Positions 1-10,039 of a stretch of 64,000 bases of DNA are shown piece by piece (the stretch's first letter is position 1; each line of letters opens with the position of its first letter). The notes under the pieces were generated by a model. That model worked only from the letters and a program-made list of their open reading frames with translations. It had not been told where the DNA came from and searched no databases. Both the position numbers and the translations under genes were made by a program. The DNA is from Fibrobacter sp. GTDB lineage: Bacteria; Fibrobacterota; Fibrobacteria; Fibrobacterales; Fibrobacteraceae. The stretch is taken from contig JAFPWY010000004.1 in the NCBI GenBank assembly GCA_017412605.1, positions 335,805 to 399,804 on the forward strand, written 5' to 3'.

Positions 1-2362
1 TTTTCACAACGACATTCACCGAATCGGACGACGGAACGAATATGGTAGAAATCAAGGAGGAATCCTTAAACTTGCCTTTGCCATAATCCAGTTTCCAGCA
101 GACAAAGGCATAACCGGTATCTATAGTCGTCGTCACAGGGAGAGAATCCCCGTAGGCAATGGTATCGGGCTTTGTCTTCCCCTCGACATTTACGATAGAC
201 GCACGGACCGCAAATACGGCAATCGAATCGTCATAGGAATTGGCGTTCGACGCATTAATCCGGAAGAAGTGCTCCTCGCCCTTTTTGGAAGGATCCACGA
301 CAAAATTCCGAATTTGGGCATTGTTCCCAATCCCCAAATTATACGGGGCCTTGGCGAGTACGGAATCTAGGCCATAATTGTAGGTGGAAAAGAAGGAATC
401 CAATCCATAGTTATAATAATTACCATTAAAGTAAGAACCATTCGCCAACTTGGTCTTGGCTCGGATGAGGTAAAGTGCCGTATTCGGAGCGACGTAGCGG
501 AAACGGAGTCCGGCAGAAGGGCCCATTTCGTAATAGTCCTTGTTTGCCGAGTAGTACTTTTCCTTCGTGGTAATGTCAATCAAGTTCGCAGAATCGCACC
601 GCAGTTTAAGCTTGAGGTCACTATTTACCTTGAGGGTTATGGAACTCGGATAGTCCTGAGTAATCGTCCCATTGCCCTTCGTTATCTTGAAGCCCGCCGG
701 CCTGTATCCCGGAACGGAATAGCCCAAGTATGTCACGGTTAGCCCCGCAGGTACGCTTTCGCTGGTGACCGCCGTGGAACACTGGGGCGATGCACTCGTA
801 AGGGTCACCGTGTAGGACTTGAGCTTGGAATAAACCGCAGAGAACTCAAGAATCGAATCCTCATTGACCGTGGGCCTTACGATATAGAACATCGTATCGC
901 CCTTGCTCAAGTAGAGCGAATCCGTCTTCGTTTCCAAAAATTTATCGTTCCATGAAGCCGAATTGAATGCAGATGTCGGATACTGAGCGACGTAAAAAGA
1001 CTTCGAGGAATCCTTCAACGTAAATCGGACAGCAAAGGAGCCATCGCTCGGAGCGACAAACATGAACCGCACACCTTCGCTCGGATTTCGGGAGTAGTAA
1101 TGTTTGGCCATCGTATAATTTTTCTCCTTGGTCGTCACCGAATAAATGACTCCAGGGACAAACGTGGCCCTCACATGACATTCCGAATTGACAGCCACAT
1201 TCGTAAATCTGCTAGTGGAATCTACAATCGTGCAATTACCGGAAATCTTTTCCCAATGGCTGAATTTCGACCCGAGATTATCCGTTGCGGTAATTAGAAC
1301 CGTATCACCGGCGACATAGCCAAGGTTGTAGTTCGTGTTTCCTCCCACTCGGACGATACCGGATCCCACCGTATCTGCATACACCCCGGCAGCCTTTTCG
1401 ACACTCACCGTTACCGTATCACTCATATACGCCGGAGCCAATTGGACCATTTCGAAATAGTTTGTTTCTCCGGCCTTTGATACAAAGGGTATTTTGCAAA
1501 CAATCGTACCACAGCTCTGCGAAGCAGGGTTCGATGAAACATCCGTTCCGTACCTGTAAATGGTGTTCGAGTTGGCTTTCTTCACAACCAAGACGTAATC
1601 ACCAGAATCCGTAGCACTGAAATAGGTGCGGACCGCATAACCCGAAGAAGAATTTTCGTACCCATCGACATCGTAGACAAAACTTGAAGGAGTACTCGTA
1701 AGCGGATAGTTCTGGATCGTTTTCTTGTCGATAGAAATTTCAGCATCAGCGGACGGGGTAAATGTCGTAGTCATCGCTTTATTGTTGGCAAACGTCCCTG
1801 CAGTGGAATCCGGACCAACCTTCCATCCCATAAAAGCCTCGTCCGGGCCAAGCAAACCGACTGCGCTTACCGAAAGCGAGCTACCGGCAGTGACAGCAGT
1901 ATCCCTGGCGTTGAAAGTCACGACATAAGAAGCGATATCTTCATAAACCACAGAAAACGGCAGTGCAGGATCCGCCGAATTATATCCCTTTATCAAATAA
2001 TAAACGGCTTGTCCATTGCCTGCAAAAAACGATTCAGACCAAGCCGACGTACCGGAAAGGACCCTTAAAATGGAACCGCACGAAGTAAACGTGTTGTCTG
2101 GGCACTTATATAAATAGTAAGAGCTGTTAGCCGGAGTAAACGTTACCTTGAAAATACCCGTCTTTGGGGCTTCAAACGACAGCCGGACACCCGTTGTCGT
2201 ATCGCCATCGGTATAGGAGTTGTCTACGAGCGTGTAGGAGGTTTCAGTCGTCGTTATCGGCAGAACGCCATGCTGCTGAGCGAAAGCACTGTGCATCAGA
2301 GCAGCGAAAAACAAAAATAAAGCACACTGTTTGAATAGACGCGAATATTCCATCCTAACCAC
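1..2362 (-). CDS. Giant repeat-rich secreted surface protein, N-terminal 787 residues (runs off window)
   Basis: Open frame on the minus strand continuing past position 1. I place the start at GTG (2360-2362), not ATG 2351-2353: from the GTG the signal peptide has 28 residues, ends in AFA before QQH, and aligns residue for residue with the downstream paralogue, which also has a non-ATG start; an AGGA lies just upstream. The mature part repeats beta-sandwich units of about 100 residues carrying a 'GVRF-FVAP' type core (resembling pre-peptidase C-terminal domains) and InlB-B-like units with a 'HWEKISGNCTI' core and a second Cys. It closely parallels the first third of the 2491-9930 protein, so the pair is a tandem duplication. 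Surface location is inferred from the signal peptide and architecture; the ligand is unknown. Confidence 0.85.
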   Translation of the reverse strand, partial: MVRMEYSRLFKQCALFLFFAALMHSAFAQQHGVLPITTTETSYTLVDNSYTDGDTTTGVRLSFEAPKTGIFKVTFTPANSSYYLYKCPDNTFTSCGSILRVLSGTSAWSESFFAGNGQAVYYLIKGYNSADPALPFSVVYEDIASYVVTFNARDTAVTAGSSLSVSAVGLLGPDEAFMGWKVGPDSTAGTFANNKAMTTTFTPSADAEISIDKKTIQNYPLTSTPSSFVYDVDGYENSSSGYAVRTYFSATDSGDYVLVVKKANSNTIYRYGTDVSSNPASQSCGTIVCKIPFVSKAGETNYFEMVQLAPAYMSDTVTVSVEKAAGVYADTVGSGIVRVGGNTNYNLGYVAGDTVLITATDNLGSKFSHWEKISGNCTIVDSTSRFTNVAVNSECHVRATFVPGVIYSVTTKEKNYTMAKHYYSRNPSEGVRFMFVAPSDGSFAVRFTLKDSSKSFYVAQYPTSAFNSASWNDKFLETKTDSLYLSKGDTMFYIVRPTVNEDSILEFSAVYSKLKSYTVTLTSASPQCSTAVTSESVPAGLTVTYLGYSVPGYRPAGFKITKGNGTITQDYPSSITLKVNSDLKLKLRCDSANLIDITTKEKYYSANKDYYEMGPSAGLRFRYVAPNTALYLIRAKTKLANGSYFNGNYYNYGLDSFFSTYNYGLDSVLAKAPYNLGIGNNAQIRNFVVDPSKKGEEHFFRINASNANSYDDSIAVFAVRASIVNVEGKTKPDTIAYGDSLPVTTTIDTGYAFVCWKLDYGKGKFKDSSLISTIFVPSSDSVNVVVK

Positions 2363-2410
2363 AAAGTCCTATTTTTTAGGGAGATTTTGGCAAAAAATAC
2401 AAAATGAGAA

Positions 2411-2433
2411 GGGGCCAGATTACTTCTGGCCCC
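2411..2433 (-). terminator. Rho-independent terminator after the 2491-9930 gene
   Basis: A perfect 9-bp GC-rich stem (2411-2419 with 2425-2433) closes a 5-nt loop. It is followed on the minus strand by a T-rich stretch. It lies between the two tandem giant genes, so they are probably transcribed separately. Confidence 0.8.
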
Positions 2434-2490
2434 TTTATTTCGAAAATATTACAAAGTGCTTATTTTACTTTAAAAAAGGCAAATTAACTT

Positions 2491-5400
2491 CTATTCTCTT
2501 CTCATATAACCGGTCTTCAGGATTCTATATTCGGTATGGCCATCCTTGAACGTAAAGTCGATGCGCCAGATATACACACCGGTACCGACTTTTCGGTCTT
2601 CGTTGGAGCGGTGGTTCCAGACCAAATACCCAGTTTTCGCACGGTTCTTGTCGTTGCTGCGAATCTTCGATTCCATCTCGCCATCATAGCCGAACTTCTG
2701 CTTCATGTTTGCGACGACGTTGGCCAAGTTGTCGTAGATGTAGATGTTCGCCTCGTACGGTGCAACCGATGCAATCTTGATAACCGTCAGGCTGTCCGGC
2801 ACTTCTTCCCAGGAATCGCCGCCCTGCGGAATCCATTTCTGCTTCTTGTGCTTCTTGCTGGAACCATGCACCGGCTCAACAGCAGAGACTTCGTAGAGGT
2901 AGACCGTTTCGTCGCGACCCTCGACCTTCACACCACCGCGACCCATAGAGTTGCCTTCGCTGTCGACGTAGGTGGCCTTGGGGTTGGTCATGATGCAGTT
3001 GTCCTTCATGATGGCGTAGTCCGCCAACACAAATTTCCAGACAAGACCGGCAGAATCGACAATCGGGGCGAAGTTCGTACGGATCGGATAGACCGTCGTA
3101 TCGCCACACTTCTTAGAATAGCGGAACAGGTCCTTCCAGGCGGAGGTCTTACCGACATTCTTGATGCTTTCCGACATCGTGATTTCCAGCGTATCCGGAG
3201 CGACGTCATCCGAGGCATCCAGGTATTCTTCCATCGAAATCTGGCCGGGGCGCTTTACCGCCTTCGCGGGAACGGCACCTACCCTGTCAACAAGCATCGT
3301 CTTCTGCGAGAATTCGGACTTTTCCTTGGTCACGCGCAGGTACGGCGGCGCCGAGGTATCCGGAGCTGTCAGGCCGTACTTGAACGCCTTGCGGACGCGG
3401 GCTTCGGCCCAGGTAGAGTCTTCGACAATACGGATCTTCTTCGGATCGACATCAGTCCAGGAGCCCTTTGCAGCATTCCAGAACACCGTATCGATGCTCG
3501 CAATCTTCTTCTTCAAGGCCTTCTTGAAGTGGATGCGGATAGAATCGGCCTTGCCGTCCAAATCTCTGTCATAGATTTCGGCGACGTCGGCAGGGACATA
3601 CTTCGTATAGATAACGAGCGAGTCACGCTTCCTGAGCTTGGACTTGTCCGACTTTGTCCCGCCCTGGATCACGACGCGGTTGAATGTCGTATCCAAGTCA
3701 AGCACGGCATCCAGCAGCGAATCGTTGAGGGATGCGGAATCTTCCACGAAGGAGAAGCTGCCCTTGTACACGAATTCCTTAGTGTAATCACCCGTTTCGA
3801 TGGCTTCCACGCGGATAGAGTCTCCCTGATCCGTGAATACGGTCAGCTTGAGCGTATCCTCGACATACAGCGACGGGCTGGGAGCGAAGACCTTGAGGCA
3901 GAAGTTTGTCGAAGTCGAAGTTTGCACGGAGTCCAAATCCGACTTGCACTTTGCATCCATGTACTGGTACGAAATGCTGACATCATCACCCAGAATCACG
4001 GTGTCGCGAGCGTAAGTGCCATAGAGCGGATCCTTGTACGTAGCCACCATCGTATCGGCCGCTGCGCACGAGATTTTTCCGTCGTTCTTCTTGACGCTGT
4101 ACTCGTTCTTCTCAATGGGATTCTTCATCTCATAGAAGCCGTCGCGGGTTTCCATCAGCTTGATGTTGTTTTCCACGTCGCCGGAGACAAGGCATGCGAG
4201 GCTCACCGTCACGGAATCCTTCTTGAGCGAGAAATTTTCCGTCACAAGCGAGAGTTTTATCGATTCCGTTTCGCGCGTAATCTGCATGGTATCCTTTTCA
4301 CCATTCTTAATCCAGATGGTGTCCGGCACATCAGGAATCAGCGGAACATTGCCGTCACAGGCTCCGACAAAGCTATTGCTGAACTTTTCCCAACGAGAAG
4401 AGACGCCCTTCTTGTCTATAGCTCGTACGTAGAATTCGATGCTATCCGCATGGAAAACCGTAGTCGGGAGGACTGCAGTCCAGTCATCACTCTTCTTGGA
4501 TTCACGGGACATCTTCTTCTGTTTGAATTCGACCGATCCCGGAACTCTGTAGTAAAGCCTTGCACTGCTAATTCCGTCGCTATCCTTAATTTCGAACAAC
4601 AAGGAACCCTCGCCGCTGGTAGTATCCACGCAAGCGGTCTCCAGATATTCGATTGCAGGAGCATCGGTGCCTATCGGGATCGTGTAAGGCTCCTTAGCCG
4701 GCTTTGCCACCTGAGGAGACTTGCCCACCATGCCAGAAGCATCCGTCGCAATCACGTAGAAATCCAAGCCCGGATATACGGCGGGAGCACCGCGGACGAC
4801 GTAGCGCCACAAGCTGTCCTTGACATGGACCATCTGGTAGGCTACATAGGTCAAGGTGGTATCCGTGGTGGACGTACGCATATACAGCTTCACCGACGCA
4901 ATGGAATCCTGGGATATGACATACACCTTGATATCGATAGAATCCCCTGCGTTCTGCTTTACACCAATCAGCTTCTTGGTATTCTTGGTCAACTTGACAA
5001 CCGGAGGCATAGACGATTCGTTCCAATAAGCCGTATCCGAAGCGGGTTTGTTGATGAACTTCGTCTTGATGACAACCTGGTGATCGTCCCCGTTAATCGT
5101 CGTATCCGGAGATTCGTAGCAAATGGTGTACTTGGCCTGAAGTTCGTTCCTGATCGAAAGATAAACCGCAGACAATTCTTCAGCCGTGGGAGCGTAGGTG
5201 AAAGTTCCACCAGTACCATCAGCAATGAGCTTGAGCGGATTCTCGATGTTGGAGCCAACGGCAACCGAGTAAATCACCGTATTTTTGCTCTTCGCATAAT
5301 CAATAACTTCCTGGAGAGAAACAGAATTGCTACCATCGCTACCATCGGAGAACACGATGACCGCCGTCGAATTCATCTCGCCCACAACTTGCTGAATACC

Positions 5401-8400
5401 AGTATAGGTGCCATCAAGAATATTCGTACCACCTGTAGCGGACAAATGGTCAACAGCAGCCAGCAACAAACTCTTGTCCGAAGTCATCGTCTGGTGAACA
5501 GTCGTTGAATAACCACCGTCGAAACCGACAATCGCGGCCTTGTCAATCACAGTCATTTCGCTAATAAATTGCCGTATGGATTCCTTGGCCTGCGTAATTC
5601 TCGTTCCGCTCATAGATCCACTTTCATCGACAACAATCGCAACCGAGACACCGCCAACGCCCCCTGTTGACGACACGTGGATGGGAAGCGCCTTCTTGTC
5701 TTGGTAAAGAACGAAATCAGAAGAATCAAGACCGCCAATGAACTTTTGGGTATTCTTGTCAATAAAAAGGACATTGGCACATACGCCGGGGTATTCGGTC
5801 AAATCCAAATTCGTTATATACAATTCCGGATCCGTGGCCAAGTCAAGTGAATAAGTCGCCTTGATTTCACAAGCGGTGGATTTCGGCTTGACACGCGTTG
5901 TCGTATTGCTCGGATCATCAATGTCCACCTTGCCAGAAACCTTGACCCACTTGTCAAAAATGTAGCCACCATAAGAAATGGCGGTAACCACAGTATCCTC
6001 ACCAGGGTAAAGTCCCACTTCACCCTTTGGACGAACAATTCCCTTCGATTCCGTAGAGACGGTCAACACGTAAGGACTTGTAATCTGGATAGAGAAGTCC
6101 TTATCCGGGATAAGGCTCGTAATCGAATCGACCAAAGCCCAGTAACGAGCCTTTTTAGCTTCTCCCTTGAAAAGGAATACCGTAGATTTTCCTTTCACGG
6201 CACGAGGTAACACGCCGCTATAAGTAGACGTATAAAGGGCAGTCGTATCGGTCCCGAAATCGTACCATGTCGCAGCCATTTTTTCCGAGGATGTAATTTC
6301 CACCATATACCACGACGTATCGGGAGGAGTCCACGTAAAGAGAACAGCAGATCCAGTCGCATCGCTGTAATAATGCGAGACATAATTGTACGTCTTCTTT
6401 GTCGTTGAAAGTTTCTGGACAGCACCCTTCCGGAAGTGGGCCATGACTTCGGACTGTTTCTTAATGACCACAAGCGTCGAACGATCCTTCTTGTTGTCTA
6501 TCGAAGCCGATCCGGCAACCAGCTCCCACGAATCAAAGCGATAGCCATAACTTGCAGTTGCCTTTATAGTGTACTTGGGGCCAATCCACGCCGGGTTGTA
6601 TTGAGAAGGAGATACTGTACCATTCGAATCAGCCGACACCGTAAGGAACGCCTTCTTGTCCGCCTCCGCATAGCTAATCCAGAACGAAATCGAGGAATCC
6701 AAATACGAAGAAGGATTGACCAGTAAAAACACCGAATCACCCGCACTCATAGCCACAGAGTCGACAGATGTTCCCGAAAAAATATTATATGTACTATAGG
6801 AAGAGAAGGTGTTATCAGGGTACCTATAATAACGCAAATTGTTATTTCCCGTCCACGAGGTGACAAAAACATAGGATCCTGTTGACGGTGCAACGAACTT
6901 GAACCGGACACCATTGGAAGGATCTACCTCATAATAGTCCTTGGCCGATGTATATGCGGTCGGCTTATCCGTAACCGGGTATATGATTCCATCCCGGAAA
7001 TAAGCTCTCACCTTGCAATCGCCCTTCAAGACAACACGCGTGAAGCGATCCGTAGAATCGAGAATGGAGCATTTTCCGGAAGCCTTTGCCCAATGGTCAA
7101 ATCTCTGGCCTGAATTGGCATAAGCATTAATAGCAACAGTATCTCCAGCAACGTGGGTAGAGTCATAAGTATAAGAAGTTCCATTTACATAAACATAACC
7201 ATAACCCACAGTATCCGCACTCAGCATGGACGTCTTGACCACTTTGGCATAGATAGAATCCTTCATGTACACATTTGTGTAAGGCAAAAGCAAGAAGTAG
7301 TAAGAAGAATCCACCTCTGCATTGAAGGAATACCGCTCTTCATTTTTCTTCTGCGGATCTGCCGAAGAATTAAGATAGCCAGTTGTGTAATAAGAACTGA
7401 ACGTGGAATCATGCATATTAATGTAATACCGCCAAGGGCGATCAGTCTGCATTATCAGCACATAAGAGCCTCCGGTCTTTGCCGTATACTCGGTCCGAAC
7501 ACCATAGCCCAAATTCGTCTGAGAGCCATTGGCATAATACGTGAAGCCGGAGAACTGGTCAGTCAACGTATAAATCTGGCCCTTCTTCTTATTCACGATA
7601 ACCTTCGCCGAATCAGACGACGGGAAGAAGTCAGTGGACATGGCTGTGGAATCCGCAAACCTCCCGGAGCCATAGGACAATTTCCAACCGACAAAATTAT
7701 AACCCGTGTCAAGAGCAATGCTGATCGGGAGCGCATCTCCTATAGCAACGGTATCGCGATAAGCCTTTCCATCAACATCCACAAAGGCGCCCTTGATTGC
7801 ATACACGGCAACTAAATCATCGTAATAGTTGGAACCATAAGGAACTATCTTAAAGAAGAATTCCTCCCCTTTCTTGGAAGGGGACACCACAAACGACCGG
7901 GTCAGATAAGAACTGGAAATATACAAAGAACTCTGATACGAAGAGAACGCAGAATCTAAGCCATAGTTGTAATAATACCCCTCAAAAAAGGAGCCATTCG
8001 ACGATTTTGTTTTAGCACGAATGAAATAGACGGATGTCGTCGGAGCGACGTAACGGTAACGGAGGCCATACGATGCATCGATTTCGTAAAAATCCTTATC
8101 CGCAGAGTGGTATACCTCATTTGCGGTGATATCGATCAGATTTGAAGAACCGCACTGCAGCTGGAGTGTAATATCTCCGCTAACCTTGACAGTGATGGAA
8201 TTCGGAAGGCTATCGGAAACCGTTGCAGTTCCCTTAGTCACTTTAAAGCCTTCCGGCCTGTAGCCCGAAACGGAATAGCCAAAGTACGTTCTAGCCACTC
8301 CATCAGGAACATATTCGCTCTTAACCGACGTAGAACACTGCGACGACTTGCTGGTAAGGGTTATCTTATGGGATTTGAGCGTGGAATAGACCGCAGAAAA

Positions 8401-9930
8401 CACCTTAAGTGAATCATAGTAGTTATAGTTGTTCACGAGATAGAACGCCGTATCGCCCTTGTTCAGGTAAACGGAGTCCGACACCGACGAACTAAAGGTC
8501 AAGCTAGAGATCAACGAGCTGAACGCAGAATTCAAGTACTTGTAATAATAAAATGACGTCGATTCCTTTGACTTGAACGTTATTGCGTAGGCGCCGTCGC
8601 TCGGAGCGACAAACATGAACCGGACACCATTGGAAGCATACTGCGAATAATAATGTTCCGCAGTGGTATAATCCTTTGACTTGTTTGTAATGGAGTAAAC
8701 CTTTCCGGGAGCAAATACAGCCTTTACATGGCATTCCGTATCAATAATCACCTTCGCGTTGACTTTGGCGGAATCAAGAATCGTGCACTTGCCGGAAGCC
8801 TTTTCCCAATGATTGAACCTGTACCCCGAGTTCGCAGAAGCACTCAAAGTAACCGTATCTCCCTTCACATGGGTAAAATCAGAACTATACGAAGATCCTC
8901 CCACATAGGCATAACCCTTGCCCACTGAATCCGGCTCCGCATAGACTCCAATGGTCTTTTCGACTCGGACGCTCACCGAATCGCTATAGTGTGCGGAGTA
9001 ATATTGATACAGTTCAAAATACGTTTTCGCACCGGCATTCAAAGAAAAAGAGATTCGGCATGGGTAGTAATAGCAACTTAGCGAGGAATAGCTACTGAAC
9101 GAGGAATCCGTTCCAAACCTAAAAACATAGCTGTCATAGTCCGTATTAACGAACAAAACGTAATTGCCCGAATCCTGCGCAGTGTACGAAGTACGGACTG
9201 CATAGCCGGATCCATTCTTTTGGTAGCCATTGCCATTGTAAGTATAGGACTTAAACTTGTCCGTAAGCGCATAAACTGAAACAGCCTTTGTATCGACACC
9301 AAGTTCAGCATCTGAGCTCGGATAGAAATACGTGGAAATATCTAAAGAATCACCAAATGTTCCTGTTCCCGATATAATTTTCCAGTTCAAAAATGCCTTG
9401 GTCGAGCTCAACAGGCTGCTGGCATTGATAACGGCGTAGTTACCCGAAAGAACAGAAGTGTCTTTACCGTTAACAGTCACAGTGTAGGACTGAAGTTCCT
9501 CATAACTGACTTCAATAGGGAGCGAATTATAAGATGAATTATACTGCCCCACCATATAGAAAACAGAATCGCCCTTTGCAGCAGATATGGTCGTACTCTT
9601 ACTACTCCCGGTTCCCCATACTTCGAAAATGTAAGATCCACAAGAGGTATACGCATCACTAGGACACTTGTACACATAATAATCGGCGCCAGAAGGCGTC
9701 GTAAACGTCACACTAAACACCCCAGTCTTGGGAGCCACAAAGACAAGCCGAATTCCGCTAGAGGCATTGCCATCAACAAACGAGTTATCCGTGAGAGTAT
9801 ACGAAGCCGGAGTCGTTGTTATAGGAAACACCTTGTCATGCTCTTGAGCAAAAGCGCTTTGCACCAAGGCCGTAAGTAAAAAAACTATTGCACAATGTTT
9901 AAGAAAATGAGTCAAATTCGTCCTAACCAA
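2491..9930 (-). CDS. Giant secreted VWA-domain surface protein with repeats and FlgD-like C-terminus (2479 aa)
   Basis: Start TTG at 9928-9930, preceded by AAGGGGG; the signal peptide ends AFA at residue 28. Residues about 30-1400 hold alternating beta-sandwich repeats (core 'GVRFMFVAPSDG') and InlB-B-like repeats with a conserved Cys pair (cores SGKCTI/TECHV and SGKCSI/GDCKV). Around residues 1420-1610 is a von Willebrand A domain with a complete MIDAS: DESGS, the Thr of GGTNILDG, and FSDGSDG. Then come Ig-like segments and, in the last 110 residues, a FlgD/type 9 sorting-like fold (NIYIYDNLANVV ... GTGVYIWRIDF). A VWA MIDAS normally binds protein ligands through a metal ion, so adhesion is the likely role. 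Export through a C-terminal sorting domain is inference. Same family as the upstream partial gene. Confidence 0.92.
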   Translation of the reverse strand: MVRTNLTHFLKHCAIVFLLTALVQSAFAQEHDKVFPITTTPASYTLTDNSFVDGNASSGIRLVFVAPKTGVFSVTFTTPSGADYYVYKCPSDAYTSCGSYIFEVWGTGSSKSTTISAAKGDSVFYMVGQYNSSYNSLPIEVSYEELQSYTVTVNGKDTSVLSGNYAVINASSLLSSTKAFLNWKIISGTGTFGDSLDISTYFYPSSDAELGVDTKAVSVYALTDKFKSYTYNGNGYQKNGSGYAVRTSYTAQDSGNYVLFVNTDYDSYVFRFGTDSSFSSYSSLSCYYYPCRISFSLNAGAKTYFELYQYYSAHYSDSVSVRVEKTIGVYAEPDSVGKGYAYVGGSSYSSDFTHVKGDTVTLSASANSGYRFNHWEKASGKCTILDSAKVNAKVIIDTECHVKAVFAPGKVYSITNKSKDYTTAEHYYSQYASNGVRFMFVAPSDGAYAITFKSKESTSFYYYKYLNSAFSSLISSLTFSSSVSDSVYLNKGDTAFYLVNNYNYYDSLKVFSAVYSTLKSHKITLTSKSSQCSTSVKSEYVPDGVARTYFGYSVSGYRPEGFKVTKGTATVSDSLPNSITVKVSGDITLQLQCGSSNLIDITANEVYHSADKDFYEIDASYGLRYRYVAPTTSVYFIRAKTKSSNGSFFEGYYYNYGLDSAFSSYQSSLYISSSYLTRSFVVSPSKKGEEFFFKIVPYGSNYYDDLVAVYAIKGAFVDVDGKAYRDTVAIGDALPISIALDTGYNFVGWKLSYGSGRFADSTAMSTDFFPSSDSAKVIVNKKKGQIYTLTDQFSGFTYYANGSQTNLGYGVRTEYTAKTGGSYVLIMQTDRPWRYYINMHDSTFSSYYTTGYLNSSADPQKKNEERYSFNAEVDSSYYFLLLPYTNVYMKDSIYAKVVKTSMLSADTVGYGYVYVNGTSYTYDSTHVAGDTVAINAYANSGQRFDHWAKASGKCSILDSTDRFTRVVLKGDCKVRAYFRDGIIYPVTDKPTAYTSAKDYYEVDPSNGVRFKFVAPSTGSYVFVTSWTGNNNLRYYRYPDNTFSSYSTYNIFSGTSVDSVAMSAGDSVFLLVNPSSYLDSSISFWISYAEADKKAFLTVSADSNGTVSPSQYNPAWIGPKYTIKATASYGYRFDSWELVAGSASIDNKKDRSTLVVIKKQSEVMAHFRKGAVQKLSTTKKTYNYVSHYYSDATGSAVLFTWTPPDTSWYMVEITSSEKMAATWYDFGTDTTALYTSTYSGVLPRAVKGKSTVFLFKGEAKKARYWALVDSITSLIPDKDFSIQITSPYVLTVSTESKGIVRPKGEVGLYPGEDTVVTAISYGGYIFDKWVKVSGKVDIDDPSNTTTRVKPKSTACEIKATYSLDLATDPELYITNLDLTEYPGVCANVLFIDKNTQKFIGGLDSSDFVLYQDKKALPIHVSSTGGVGGVSVAIVVDESGSMSGTRITQAKESIRQFISEMTVIDKAAIVGFDGGYSTTVHQTMTSDKSLLLAAVDHLSATGGTNILDGTYTGIQQVVGEMNSTAVIVFSDGSDGSNSVSLQEVIDYAKSKNTVIYSVAVGSNIENPLKLIADGTGGTFTYAPTAEELSAVYLSIRNELQAKYTICYESPDTTINGDDHQVVIKTKFINKPASDTAYWNESSMPPVVKLTKNTKKLIGVKQNAGDSIDIKVYVISQDSIASVKLYMRTSTTDTTLTYVAYQMVHVKDSLWRYVVRGAPAVYPGLDFYVIATDASGMVGKSPQVAKPAKEPYTIPIGTDAPAIEYLETACVDTTSGEGSLLFEIKDSDGISSARLYYRVPGSVEFKQKKMSRESKKSDDWTAVLPTTVFHADSIEFYVRAIDKKGVSSRWEKFSNSFVGACDGNVPLIPDVPDTIWIKNGEKDTMQITRETESIKLSLVTENFSLKKDSVTVSLACLVSGDVENNIKLMETRDGFYEMKNPIEKNEYSVKKNDGKISCAAADTMVATYKDPLYGTYARDTVILGDDVSISYQYMDAKCKSDLDSVQTSTSTNFCLKVFAPSPSLYVEDTLKLTVFTDQGDSIRVEAIETGDYTKEFVYKGSFSFVEDSASLNDSLLDAVLDLDTTFNRVVIQGGTKSDKSKLRKRDSLVIYTKYVPADVAEIYDRDLDGKADSIRIHFKKALKKKIASIDTVFWNAAKGSWTDVDPKKIRIVEDSTWAEARVRKAFKYGLTAPDTSAPPYLRVTKEKSEFSQKTMLVDRVGAVPAKAVKRPGQISMEEYLDASDDVAPDTLEITMSESIKNVGKTSAWKDLFRYSKKCGDTTVYPIRTNFAPIVDSAGLVWKFVLADYAIMKDNCIMTNPKATYVDSEGNSMGRGGVKVEGRDETVYLYEVSAVEPVHGSSKKHKKQKWIPQGGDSWEEVPDSLTVIKIASVAPYEANIYIYDNLANVVANMKQKFGYDGEMESKIRSNDKNRAKTGYLVWNHRSNEDRKVGTGVYIWRIDFTFKDGHTEYRILKTGYMRRE

Positions 9931-9963
9931 GAGAACCCCCTTTTTCAGAGCAACTTTTTACCA

Positions 9964-9991
9964 AATTTACAAAAATGCACTTGTTTTTCAA
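9964..9991 (-). promoter_or_regulatory. Possible promoter of the giant VWA gene
   Basis: On the minus strand TTGAAA (9986-9991) and TAAATT (9964-9969) are separated by 16 nt, 34 nt upstream of the TTG start. The match is reasonable, but the region is AT-rich so chance is possible. Confidence 0.35.
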
Positions 9992-10039
9992 TGGTATTAA
10001 TCTATCTTTGGCCATGAACACACGCGTAGGTGGGAAACA

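Noticed and set aside
2536..5508. Long plus-strand open frame (990 aa) opposite the giant VWA gene
   Set aside because: It is antisense to a gene with a clear domain structure, has Arg/Asp/His-rich composition, no family motif and no ribosome site. Codon bias of the true gene creates it.
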